Of a DNA stretch of 64,000 bases, positions 22,377 through 31,944 are shown in pieces. Numbering within the stretch: position 1 is the first letter of the stretch; each line of letters opens with the position of its first letter. The notes beneath the pieces were generated by a model that was not told the origin of the DNA, made no database searches, and saw only the letters and a list, made by a program, of their open reading frames with translations. The position numbers and the translations under genes were made by a program. This DNA comes from Carettochelys insculpta (lineage: Eukaryota; Chordata; Testudines; Carettochelyidae): NCBI RefSeq assembly GCF_033958435.1, contig NC_134160.1:18091001-18155000 (forward strand), in the 5' to 3' direction.

Positions 22377-24523
22377 GTGCAGGCGGCAGCCCAGACACGC
22401 GGCCAGCCTGCACCTCCCTCAGCCAGCACAGCCCCCCACCCAGCTGCGATGGCTGCCCGGAAGCCCCCCCAGTGCCCCCAGGGGACCCCCCCCAAGGGGA
22501 GCCAGGGCAGCCAGCCCAGCCAGGCGGTCAGCCAGGCTGGCAAGCGGCAGCGGGGCCCCTCCTGGACGGAGGCCGAGCTGCGGGACCTGCTGGGGCTCTG
22601 GAGCGAGGAGGAGGTGCTCCAGGTAATGGGGAGCAAGAGGCGGAACGCGGAAGCGTTCGCTCGGCTGGCCGATGGCCTGGCTGCCCGGGGTCACCCTGCC
22701 CGCACTCCTGATCACGTCAGGAGTAAGGTGAAGGAGCTGCGGCAGGGTTACTCCTGGGCCCGGGATGCGGCCGGCCGATCTGGGGCCGCCCCCGTCACTT
22801 GCCCCTTTTACAGGGAGCTCAGGGACATCCTGGGCCCCCGGCACACCTCCTCCCCTCCGGCCACCCTTGATACTTCGGCTGACGAGCCCCAGCAGGCCCT
22901 GCAGCCGGAGTCCGCCCCGGAGGTAAGCCCTGCACCCCGGGGGCCCCCCCCGGAGCCCACCCCTGGGGCATCGCGGCAGGAGGAGGAGGAGGAGGAGGAG
23001 GGGGGCTCCTCCTCTGCAGAATCCGGGCTGCAGATCCTCCTCCTGCCATCCCGGAGCAGCAGCCAGGCCTCCGCCCCCCGGGGATCTCCAGACCGTGGGA
23101 GCGGACCGACAGGTATGTACCCGCCTCTGGTGTACACCCCTGGGCTTGAGGGGTGGGGGTAATAGATATGTGTCCAGGGCCCCCCACATGCTCACATGGC
23201 CATGGCCCCAAGGACAGCAGGGCCATGGCCCTCACAGCAGTGCATCAGCCCCTGCCCCCCGCACCCCGCACGACAGTGCCATGCCCCATCCCCGGGGCAG
23301 GGGGGAGCGGAACCTCGAGGGGGCCCCCGGGAGGAGGGGGTGGGACACCCCGCAGCAGCAGCAGCAGCAGCAGCAGCATGTGATGGAGTGGGGGGAGTGC
23401 AAAAGGGAGACTCAGGCTACATATGAGCAACAAGAGCCGAATAGCTCCCAGGGGCAAAGGATGATCCTGGGGCTACAGCTGGCAGGTGACACCTCTGCCC
23501 TGAACAAAGATGAGGGAGGAGCCGAGCTGGCTTGGAATTGGCGGGGGAGGGCAGGGGCCACAGGTAGAGGCTAGAGGAAGGGAGAGCTGGAAGGCAGCCA
23601 GCCTGAGGAGGGGGAAAGCTGCATCCCAGAGGGGCCCCCCTTGGGGTCTTCTCCCCACGACGGGTTGGAAGGACTGTCTCTTCCGACAGCTGGTGCTGTC
23701 ACTCCTGGGAGAAACTGGGCATCTGTGGCCTAAGAAACCTCTCCTGCTGTCAGACCCTGCGGAGTGAAGTGAGAGTCGCTCCCACCAGGGGACGGGGTGC
23801 AGGGCAGGGGGACCCCTGAACCCCATCCATCACAGCAACATCTCCCGGGGACGGGGATGGGGAACCTGCAGCACAGGGCTGGGGGGACAAAGGCCACGGC
23901 TCGGGGCCCACACTAATGCCTGTCTCCATTCTTCTTCCCCCCCTCCTCTCCTGTGTCCCGCACCTGCACCATCAGAAGGACCGGAAGAGAGCGCCGGCGA
24001 GGCATCAGTGGTCCCGGAGAGCCCTCCGGGACCATCGCTCCAGGCCAGCCCCTCAGCCGAGGACCGACCGGCCCCACGGCGGGCTGGACGGCGGACCCCG
24101 CGCCACCAACAGCCGACGGTGGCGGACCCCCAGCTGCTGGCCATCCACCGTCGGCAGCTGGAGGTCGCGGAGCAGCACCTGCAGCTGCAGGAGCGGGCGC
24201 TGGCCTGGTGCCAAGAGGCATGGGGGGCCTACATGGAGACTTTCAACCGCCTGGTGGACTACCTGGTCCCCCATGCCACGCCGGCCGCCGCAGCGCCCGC
24301 CGTGCCTGCTCCACCAGCCGCACCACCAGCTGCTCCGCCCGTCGCCGTCCCGTCCGCCGTCGCCCCTCCACCCACCGCCGAGGGCCGGAGTGCCGAGGGA
24401 CCCCTGGAGCCAGCTGAGACTCGCCGGGCATATCTTCCGGTCCGGCCCGCCCCCAGCCAGCCCCGGACAGGGCTGCGGCTGCGGCGGGGCTCCCGGCCGC
24501 CCACGCCCAGTGCCGGACTGTAG
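22377..24523 (+). CDS. Harbinger Myb-like DNA-binding protein (two exons)
   Basis: Exon 1 (22377-23112) ends at CAG|GTATGT. Exon 2 (23976-24523) follows an acceptor reading CACCATCAG. The split codon joins in phase to give about 427 residues from the first ATG, or 403 from the ATG at 22449; either start is possible. Residues about 61-153 form a Myb/SANT-like trihelix domain (SWTEAELRDLLGLW, TPDHVRSKVKELRQGY, CPFYRELRDILG). An acidic poly-Glu stretch and a Pro/Ser-rich linker follow. Exon 2 has a helical Gln/Leu-rich segment (QLEVAEQHLQLQERALAW) and a Pro/Ala tail. In Harbinger the Myb-like partner helps bring transposase to the nucleus and to the ends. No internal stop is seen. Splicing is predicted, not shown. 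Confidence 0.8.
23113..23975 (+). other. Predicted intron of the Harbinger Myb-like gene
   Basis: Bounded by GTATGT and a pyrimidine-rich stretch ending CACCATCAG. The intron contains a (CAG)8 tract at about 23355-23379 and frames that stop soon after the donor. Phase 1 joining restores a single frame, which is the main support for the splice model. Confidence 0.7.
23355..23379. repeat. (CAG)8 microsatellite
   Basis: Eight CAG units in the predicted intron. The Gln/Ser/Ala runs in open frames crossing it are not part of the spliced protein. Confidence 0.9.
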
Positions 24524-24917
24524 GAGCGAGGGGCCCGGGACATGGCCCCCCCCTTGTATATAGTTTGAACTTATTATTTTGTGCCCCCCATTTGCCCCGT
24601 CCCCCCCATGTAAATAGTTCTTCCCTTTATCCTCCCTGGTTTTCTTTTTATTAATGAGGACACTTTTTTCTTACTATTGTTTTATTTGTACATATTACTT
24701 TGGTTCCACATGTTGTATATAGTTTGTTCTTGTTTTATATAGTTATAGTTAAAAAAAAAGTTCTCAAAGAAAAAGCAGTTTAAGTTCAGCCACAAGTGCG
24801 TGCTGTCATTTGTCCAGGAAAAGTGGGAGGGGGGGTGCGGTTGGGTGCTCCATGGTGTGGGCGTTGGGGCAGGAGTGTGGTGGAGGAAGGGGCGGGCAGT
24901 GGGGGGCCTGGCAGATT
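24524..24917. promoter_or_regulatory. AT-rich tail-to-tail spacer with minus-strand poly(A) signals
   Basis: The two convergent Harbinger genes end on either side of this spacer. TTTATT occurs near 24648 and 24681, which on the minus strand gives AATAAA signals suitable for the transposase transcript. No exact AATAAA is seen on the plus strand, though AT-rich variants are present. Functional use is inference. Confidence 0.4.
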
Positions 24918-26694
24918 TCACCCCACGGCCTCATCATCGAAGTGGGCCCGCAGGGCCTCCCGGACCCGGGTCCCTTCGGGGTCCACCTGGCGACTGGGGG
25001 CAGCGGGTGGCTGCACGTCAGCCCTGCCGGCCTCCACAGCCCAGCCCTGGAAAAAGGCCTCCCCCTTGCTCTCCACCAAATTGTGCAGGGCGCAGCAGGC
25101 ACCCACAATCAGGGGAACGTTGTTGGGGCCCGTATCCAGGTGGGTCAGGAGACATCTCCAGCGTCCTTTCAGGCGGCCAAATGAGCGCTCCACCACCTGG
25201 CGCGCATGGTTCAGGCGCTCGTTGAAGCGCTCCTGGCTAGCGGAGAGATGGCCCGTGTACGGGTGCATGAGCCACGGCCGGAGGGGGTATGCCGCATCTG
25301 CGATGCCGCAGAGGGGCATGGTGGTGTCCCCCGGAGGGATCTCCCGCTGGGGGATGTAGGTCCCCGCCTCCAGCCGGCGGCACAGGCCCGAGTTCCGGAA
25401 AACCCGGGCATCGTGGGTGCTGCCAGGCCAGCCCACATAAATGTCCTGGAAACGTCCCCGGCTGTCCACCAAGGCCTGGAGGACGACAGAATGGTAGCCC
25501 TTTCGATTCATGTAGCATCCTCCACTGTGATGCGGGGCGCGGATGGGGATGTGAGTCCCATCCAGAGCCCCGAAGCAGTTGGGGAAGCCCAGGGTGGCAA
25601 AGGCCGCGATGGTAGCATCTGGGTCCCCCAGCCTCACGAGCCTGTGCAGGAGCATGGCGTTGATGGCACGCACAAGCTGCAGGGAAAGCACATAGGACAG
25701 CACCAATGAGAGGTGAGCAGGGTGTGCGTGGCCCTGCCCTGCCCTCCTCTGCCCTGCCCTGGCCTTCCCCGCCCTCCTCTGCCCTGCCCTGCCCTCCCCC
25801 GCCCTGCCCTGCCCTCCCCCGCCCTCCTCTGCCCTGCCCTGCCCTCCCCCGCCCTGCCCTGCCCTGGCCTCCCCTCCCCCGCCCTCTCCTGCCCTGCCCT
25901 GCCCTCCCCCGCCCTGCCCTGCCCTCCTCTGCCCTGCCCTGGCCTCCCCTCCCCTCCCCTGCCCTCCTCTGCCCGGGCCCCCCTCCTCTGCCCTGCCCTG
26001 CCCTCCCCCGCCCTGCCCTGCCCTGCCCTGCCCTGGCCTCCCCTCCCCCGCCCTCTCCTGCCCTGCCCTGCCCTCCCCCGCCCTGCCCTGCCCTCCTCTG
26101 CCCTGCCCTGGCCTCCCCTCCCCTCCCCCGCCCTCCTCTGCCCTGCCCTGCCCTGCCCTGCCCTCCCCCGCCCTCCTCTGCCCTGCCCTGCCCTCCCCCG
26201 CCCTCCTCTGCCCTCCCCCGCCCTCCTCTGCCCTGCCCTGCCCTGGCCTCCCCTCCCCCGCTCTCCTCTGCCCTGCCCTGCCCTGCCCTCCCCCGCCCTG
26301 CCCTGCCCTGGCCTCCCCTCCCCTCCCCTGCCCTCCTCTGCCCGGGTCCCCCTCCCCTGCCCTGCCCTCCCCCCGTGGGTTCTCTTACCTCCATGAGGGC
26401 AGCCCCGACGGTGGCCTTGCCTACACCAAACTGCTGTCCCACGGATCGGTAGCTGTCGGGAGTGGCCAGCTTCCAGACAGCGATGCCGACCCATTTCTCC
26501 ACAGGGAGGGCACACCGCATGGCCATGTCCTGGTGCCTGAGTGCGGGGGTGAGCCACTGGCACAGCTCCATAAATATCTGCCGGCTCATTCTGAAGTTCC
26601 TGAGCCAGTGGTCGTCGTCCCACTCCCCAAGCACCAGCCGCTCCCACCAGTCGGTGCTGGTGGGGTAGCTCCACAGCCGCCGGCTGTGATCCAT
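24918..26694 (-). CDS. Harbinger DDE transposase (two exons)
   Basis: Exon 1 runs from the ATG at 26694 (or 26709) to 26389, followed by donor GAG|GTAAGA. Exon 2 runs from 25676 (acceptor TTTCCCTGCAG) to the stop at 24918. Joining is in phase 0 and gives about 354 residues, a usual length. Exon 1 carries the helix-turn-helix region (TDWWERLVLGEWDDDHW, YRSVGQQFGVGKATVGAAL). Exon 2 holds the DDE_Tnp_4-type nuclease: FGALDGTHIPI (Asp about 141), VGWPGSTHDARVF (Asp about 191) and VVERSFGRLKGRWRCL (Glu about 265), plus IADAAYPLRPWLMHPY. No stop or frameshift is visible. The N-terminus is doubtful because the bases around the ATG belong to element M; a few native residues and the promoter may be lost. 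Confidence 0.85.
25677..26388 (-). other. Predicted transposase intron, filled by pentamer repeat
   Basis: A 712-bp intron with consensus-like GTAAGA donor and pyrimidine-rich acceptor. About 640 bp of it (25729-26371) consist of the repeat described separately. Removing it joins conserved transposase sequence on both sides exactly in frame (...VGAALME to LVRAINAML...). Confidence 0.8.
25729..26371. repeat. CCCTG/CCCTC/CCCCG variant pentamer repeat array
   Basis: Tandem five-base units, mostly CCCTG, mixed with CCTCC, CCCCG and CTCCT, organise into longer blocks of 40-170 bp that recur (for example CCCTGGCCTCCCCTCCCCCGCCC). The plus strand is almost purine-free of stops, so all frames look open. 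The Pro/Ala/Leu and Gly/Arg/Ala open frames of 200-490 codons crossing it are by-products of the repeat. Confidence 0.95.
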
Positions 26695-28003
26695 TCTTTG
26701 TGTTGCCATGTCCTCTTTCCCAATGTTTTACCACAGGTCCCTTTCCAGGATGTTTTGGTGTGTTCCCAAATATGTTCCCAAATATGTTCCACAGGAGCAT
26801 CTTCCGGGATAGGGTTTGTCAGAAGTGTGTATCTGTTGGACAGCTCCACTTGGAAACCTGCTCGTCTCTAAATCCTTCAGCTGCTCCATGCTGAATCTCA
26901 GTCCTGGCTTGGTCGCTTTTGTGGTGTACCTCTTGAGCTTGAATTTGAGTTTTATCATGAGTAAATGGTGGTCTGAAACCACACCTGCTCCTCTTCTAGC
27001 GCCGACGTCCTGCATCCATCTCCTGAAAGAACTGGTGATACAGATGTGATCAATCTGGTTTTCTGACTGCTGGTCCAGTGAAACCCAAGTGATCTTATGG
27101 ATCCCTATATGTGAAAAAACATCATCACCTATCACCAATCCATTGAAGGAACAAAAGTCACTGAAGTGCTCTCCATTTTCATTCATGTGGCCTAGGCCTT
27201 CATTTCCCATGGTCTGTTCTCTGCCTGTATTTTTGCTTCCAGTTTTGCATTGAAATCACCCAACAAAATCAAGATATCCATCTTTGCTTTCTGGTTCACA
27301 ATGCTTTGTAGTTTCTCATAGAAGTCTGTGTTACATTCCTCAGCTGCTTCATTGGTTGGTGCATAACACTGCACCATTAGTATCTTTCACACTTTGGTGT
27401 AGAATCTGGCTGTGATGATGCAGGATGACACTGCCGTCCACTCCATTAAAGCACCAGCTGCCCCTCATAACATCAAGCCCACACCTTCTGTGTGAGGTGC
27501 ACCCTCTTCTTCATGTCCTGATAGATGAGGGTTTCAGCAGTTACCAAGTGTAGCTGGCCAGATTGTGTCCGTCTTGTCTCACACAAGCCCAAAACTACAA
27601 ACCTGTACTGCTTCATCTCAGCTGCAATCTGTGCTGTCTTCCGCACTCAGTGCATGGTCCGAACATTCCACGTACCAAACTGGGTGGCTGTCCTGGGTGA
27701 CAGAAGAGCCATCTGCGGGGCAGCTTCCTTTTGGCTTTCCCTGCCACGCTTCACACTCAATCAGTGCGGCTTGTCAGCTCCTCCCAAGACTTGTGTAGTT
27801 GCAGGGTTCTTTGTCGATGTTTCTGTAACTTTTATTTTTTTACAGGTAGGATTAACCCTAAGCCAACCCCTTTTACCTTGGGGAGAGGTGATCCAGATTT
27901 GTCTGGTCTCTACCCTTTGACCTGCCAGTTTGGGTGACTCTTCCAGGAGCTGTAGCTCCCACTGACATAGCTCTCTGGGTCACAAGCCACCTCATCATGA
28001 CAA
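26685..28003 (-). pseudogene. Element M endonuclease and linker region
   Basis: The minus strand encodes an APE-type endonuclease: FGTWNVRTM near 27690, LCETRRTQSGQLHLVTAET downstream, QCYAPTNEAAEE near 27370, LLGDFNAKLE near 27260, then GLGHMNENGEHFSDF, NQIDHICI and SDHHLLMIKLKFKLKR. These match the order of catalytic blocks in this class (TWN, ET, YAP, GDFNA, SDH). Frame changes near 27377, 27200 and 26870 break it. The linker continues to the motif QHKEWI at about 26690, where the Harbinger sequence starts. Upstream, the 5' region ends near 28003, next to a CR1. Confidence 0.75.
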
Positions 28004-28594
28004 GGAATGGACCGTGAGTTAGGCTCAGATTATCCAACAAGTTTTTGGAACATTGGAGAAAGCTACTGCAGGGGAGACTGTTCTGGATTTGATTTTAAGA
28101 AGCAGGGGAGAACTGGTTAAGAATTTGAAAGTGGCAGGCAGTTAGGGGGAAGTGATCATGAAATGATGGAGTTCATGGATCTAAGGAACAGTAAAAGGGA
28201 GAATAGCGAATTAAGGCAGTGGATTTCAATAAGGCAGACATTAGCAAAATCAGGGAGTTGGTAGCTAAGGTCCCATAGGAAACAAGTCTAAACCAACTGA
28301 AGACTAGTTGGCATTTTTTCAAAGATACATTTTAATGGGCAAGACCAAATTATGCCACTGCATAAGAAATGTAGGCAGTATTGCAAGAGAGCACCCTGGC
28401 TTGATGCAGGGATCTTGAATGATCAAAACTCAAAAAGGAATCCTACAAAAAGTGGAAATGAGGTCAAATCATGCAGGGTGAATACAAACAAGTAACACGG
28501 GCATATAGGGGCAAAATTAGAAAGGTCAAGGCACAAAACGAGCTCAGATTAGCTAAGGGCATAAAGGGTAACAAGAAAACATTCTACAAATACG

Positions 28595-28607
28595 TGAGAA
28601 GCAAGAG
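28595..28607. repeat. Left target-site duplication of the Penelope element
   Basis: TGAGAAGCAAGAG here is repeated without change at 30178-30190 on the other side of the Penelope insertion. The host CR1 sequence needs it only once. Confidence 0.9.
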
Positions 28608-30177
28608 TAGTAACAGAGAGGTAGCTGTGCTAGTCTGTATTCTCAGGAAACAAAACAGCAGTCATGTAGCACTTTAAAGACTAACAAAATGATTTTTTAG
28701 GTGATGAGCTTTTGTGGGACAGACCCACTTCTTCAGATCTATAGAATCTCCAGTCCAGACCCAGTAATAGTAGAGAGGTCCCAAAACATTGCAATAAAAA
28801 CTGAGAAATCAAATAGCTGAACTGAAGGAGTGGGGTGAGGGGTGGGGGATGTCAAGTGTCTTGCCTGAGATAATTACAAACATCAAAGGAAGGGAAGCAG
28901 TCCTTGAAATTCATGAGATAATTGCTGTCTTTGTTCATACCACGTGTTAACGTGTCAAATTTGAATATGAACTCCAGTTCTCAAATCTCCCTATGCAATC
29001 TGTTTTTAAAGTTTCTGTATTGTAGGACGCATATTCTCAGGTCTTTAACAGAATGGCCCACTCCACTGAAATGCCCACTGACCAGCTTATGTGTATTGAG
29101 ATTCCTGATGTCTGCGCTGTGTCAATTCATTCTTTGGCAAAGTGTTTGCTGAGTTTGTCCAATGTACATTGTAGCGGGGCATTGCTGGCACATAATGGCA
29201 TATATAATATCGATCGAGGTACAAGAGAATGAACCCTTGTTCTGGTAACTAACGTGGTTAGGTCCAATGGTGGTATCCCCAGAGTAAACATGTGGACAAA
29301 GTTGGCAATGGGGTTTGTGGTAAGGAAAAGTTGCAGGATTAGTATTACTGTGGTGTAGCCTGTGATTGCTGGTGAGAATCTTTCTTAGATTGGGAGGTTG
29401 TCTATAGGAGAGGACAGGCTTGTCACCTAGGGCCTTCTGGAGTGTAGCATCAAGATCTAGAATAGGCTGTACGTTTTTAATGATGCATTGCAGGGGTGTC
29501 AGCTGGTGGCTATAGGTGATGACAAGTGGTGTTCTGTTGTTGATCTTTTGGGGCCTATCTTGAAGTAGCTGGTTTCTGGGTATTTGTCTGTCCCTGTCAA
29601 TCTGTTTTTTCACTTCTACTGGTGGGTAGTTAAGTTTTATGAATGCTTGGTAAAGATCTTGAAGTTTTTGGTCTCTGTCAGTAGGATCAGAGCAGATGTG
29701 ACTGTATCTAAGGGCTTGACTATAAACCATGGACGGTGTGGTGTGTGCTGGGTGGAAGCTGGAGGCATGTAGGTAAGTGTAGCAGTCAGTGGGTTTCCAG
29801 TGGTGTCAATGTGGCCATCAGTGATTTGTACTGTGGTGTCCAGGAAATGTATTTCTCATGTGGAATAGTGAAGGCTGAAATTGATGCTAGGATGCATGTT
29901 GTTAAAATATCTGTGGAATTATTCCAGACTCTCTTTACTGTGGGTCCAAATGATAAATATGTCATCGATGTAGCATAAGTAAAGGAGGGGTAAGAGGGGA
30001 TGAAAGCTGAGGAATCGTTCTTCTAAGTGAGCCATAAAAATGTTAGCATACTGTGGGGCCATGCGGGTGCCCATAGCAGTGTCAGTAATCTGGAGGTGTA
30101 TGTTGTCTCATATTGGAAATAATTGAGAGTGAGAACAAAGTTATATACGTCAGACGTCAGATTTGCCATTTTTTTCA
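28608..30177 (-). mobile_element. Penelope-like retroelement, 5'-truncated
   Basis: The element is about 1.57 kb, minus strand, flanked by a perfect 13-bp duplication. From its 5' side the minus strand encodes the end of the Penelope RT (TDTAMGTRMAPQYAN in pieces, then LCYIDDIFIIW at 29972-29946, the YxDD catalytic box). A connector (open frame 29730-29122) follows, then a GIY-YIG nuclease: IIYAIMCQQCPATMYIGQT with QTLCQRMN. The tail CTGAAGAAGTGGGTCTGTCCCACAAAAGCTCATCACC is the typical Penelope terminal sequence of sauropsid genomes. A stop near the GIY-YIG start of helix region and in-frame stops after YIDD show it is inactive. Confidence 0.9.
29122..29730 (-). pseudogene. Penelope connector plus GIY-YIG endonuclease fragment
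   Basis: This 202-codon open frame covers the region between RT and nuclease and the first half of the nuclease. It contains a Cys/His cluster (PYHKPHCQLCPHV), then IIYAIMCQQCP and MYIGQT, corresponding to the GIY and YIG halves and the usual spacing between them. It stops after QRMN, before the catalytic Glu region would be complete. The RT lies upstream in other frames (29980-29740). Confidence 0.85.
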
Positions 30178-31011
30178 TGAGAAGCAAGAGGAAGACCCAG
30201 GACAAGGTTGGCCCATTACTCAGGGAAGAGGAAAAAACACTAAAAGAAAATGGGGAAATGGCAGAGGTACTTAATGACATCTGCTTTGGTTTTCACCAGG
30301 AAGGTCGGTGGTGATAAGATGCCCTAACATAGTGAATATCAGTGAAAATGAGAGCATTTTGGAAGCTAAAATAAGGAAAGAGCAAGAGAAAATTACTTAG
30401 ACAAGTTAGATGTCTTCATATCACATGGGCCTGTGAAATGCATCCTAGTATACTCAATGAGCTGACTGAGGAGGTATTTGAGCCATTAGCCATTATCTCT
30501 CAAAAGTCCTGGAATATGGAAGAGATTCCAGAAGACTGGAAAAGGGCACATATAGTGCCATCCACACTCTGTGGGGTTTCTTGACCCATCGAACCCTGGT
30601 GCTTCCCTTTCTATAAAGAGAGAAATAAGGACAACCCAGGAAATTACAGACAAATCAGCTTAAATCTGTACCAGGAAAGATAATGGATAAAATAATTAAA
30701 GAATCCATTTGCAAACACCTAGAAGATCGAAAGTTGATAAGTAACAGCATGCGTTTGTAAGGAACAACTCATATCAAACCAATGGGACAGCATTCTTTAC
30801 AGGGATATCAAGTCTTGCGGACAAGGGGGAAGTGGTACCTATGGTAAATCTAAACTTTAGTGAGGCACGTGATACAGTCTTGTATGACCTTCTCACTAAC
30901 AAACTAAGGAAGTGCAACTCAGATGGAGCTACTATATGGTGGGCGAATAACTGCTTGGATAGCCATTCCCAGAGAGTAGTTATCAATGGTTCACAGTCGT
31001 GCTGGAAGGGC

Positions 31012-31127
31012 ACAGAATCATAGAATCCTGGGGCTGGAAAGGACCTCAGGAGGTTGTCTAGTCCAGCCCCGTGCCTAAAGCGGGATCAACCCCAACTAAA
31101 TCATCCCAGCCAGGGCTGTGTCAAGCA
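31012..31127 (-). mobile_element. CR1 LINE, 3' end fragment (nested)
   Basis: CACAGAATCATAGAATCCTGGGGCTGG...AAATCATCCCAGCCAGGG is the minus-strand CR1 tail also seen at 18358. It splits the host CR1 protein between GSQSCWKG and the following SGVLQ box. Only about 116 bp were inserted. Confidence 0.85.
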
Positions 31128-31235
31128 TAGCAAGTGGGGTTCTGCAGGAATCATTTTGGGGACGGATTCTGTTCAATACCTTCATAAATGATTTAGAGAT
31201 TGGCAGGACCAAGTCATCCAAAAACTTAACGGAGA

Positions 31236-31944
31236 TCTAAAAACCTGTTACCCCAAAGGGCAACATGCTATGGGGCAGGAGAAAGAAACCATGCCAGGTG
31301 GGCAGAAGGCACGGCAGACAGCAGGGGTAGGCTTCACCTGCCAGACTCGTTACCTTTGCTCTCCCTGCCACCACCTCCCCATTCGCAAACCAGCCCTGCC
31401 AGCAGAGTCATCAGCAAGGTTGCACAAGAGGGAGCATGGGAAATGGGGGGTCATGGAGGGGTCGCCCCTCGGTTCCTTCCTCTCCAAGTCTGGTCCCGTG
31501 GAATGAGGAATGGCCAGCCCCAGGGAAAGGAAGGTGCAGAGACAGCAGTGGACCATAACGGCTCAGTACTAAAATCACAGACTAACTGCAGATGAGGATA
31601 TGCAAATGAAAAGAAGCACCACCACCGTTACTGTCACAGTTAGCACCAAGGAAGCACATTTACATACAGGCAAATATTCAAACCAAGCACCTGGATTTCA
31701 TGCACTCAGTCTGACATGTGGGGATGTTCCTGCCCAGACAGCTGGGACCAGGTGTGCTCCAAGCCAAACTTCCGCTAACTAAGCCTTCCAACACCCCATT
31801 CCAGATCCTTCCCACCCAGGCAGACATCTCCCACCAGCCCAGCCCGGATCCCTCCTTCAGCCAACTGGCCACAGCCTTACAGCTCTGCAATGTGCAACTA
31901 ACACTGCTCCAGACCTTGAGCAATGCAAGCTCATTTAGCTCACC
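31236..31944. other. Unrecognised segment between two CR1 copies
   Basis: No recognisable protein. It could hold the GC-rich 5' untranslated region of the CR1 that follows, but I cannot match it to another copy in the window. Confidence 0.35.

Larger units (their letters stand above)
22014..26685. mobile_element. PIF/Harbinger transposon, two genes, right end missing
   Basis: The left end (AGCCGTGTCTACACATGCACGC) and following 230 bp match the non-autonomous copies at 14434 and 33770. A possible ATA duplication lies at 22011-22013. Inside are a Myb-like gene on the plus strand and a DDE transposase on the minus strand, tail to tail around an AT-rich spacer (24524-24917). Both genes have one good intron. 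The right terminal inverted repeat is absent: transposase exon 1 passes into element M sequence at about 26685. Two genes with these products define the superfamily. As it stands the copy cannot be excised as a complete unit, but its protein frames look open. Confidence 0.9.
14181..28003 (-). mobile_element. Element M: old RTE-like LINE, split by nested insertions
   Basis: Four minus-strand segments read in order as one non-LTR retrotransposon: endonuclease and linker (28003-26685), RT fingers and palm (18357-17742), RT from the ADD box to the C-terminal part (15874-15145) and extreme C-terminus (14433-14181). Sequence on either side of each insertion resumes within a codon or two of where it stopped. 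The exception is the compound block at 18358-26685, across which roughly 100 codons of linker are missing. Frames carry many stops and shifts, so the copy is dead. The combination of endonuclease and RT motifs resembles the RTE/BovB group, but clade placement is inference. Confidence 0.75.
28003..31235 (+). mobile_element. CR1 LINE, degenerate, interrupted by Penelope and a CR1 tail
   Basis: Three plus-strand segments read as one CR1 ORF2. The end of the endonuclease lies at 28020-28200 (GESDHEMMEF). The linker runs to 28607 ([20 protein letters not shown], then [13 protein letters not shown]) and continues after the insertion from 30178 (MRSKRKTQDKVGPLLREEEK, AEVLNDI). Decayed RT pieces follow up to FNTFINDLEIG near 31200. 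Frames are broken many times. A Penelope element sits at 28608-30177 and a minus-strand CR1 tail at 31012-31127. No 3' end of this copy is visible. Confidence 0.85.

Noticed and set aside
22419..23195. 258-codon frame, minus strand
   Set aside because: Antisense shadow of the Harbinger Myb-like exon, which has the recognisable trihelix domain.
25237..26800. 388- to 490-codon Gly/Arg/Ala open frames and 227- to 248-codon Pro/Ala/Leu frames
   Set aside because: They run through the pentamer repeat of the transposase intron and disappear when the intron is removed.
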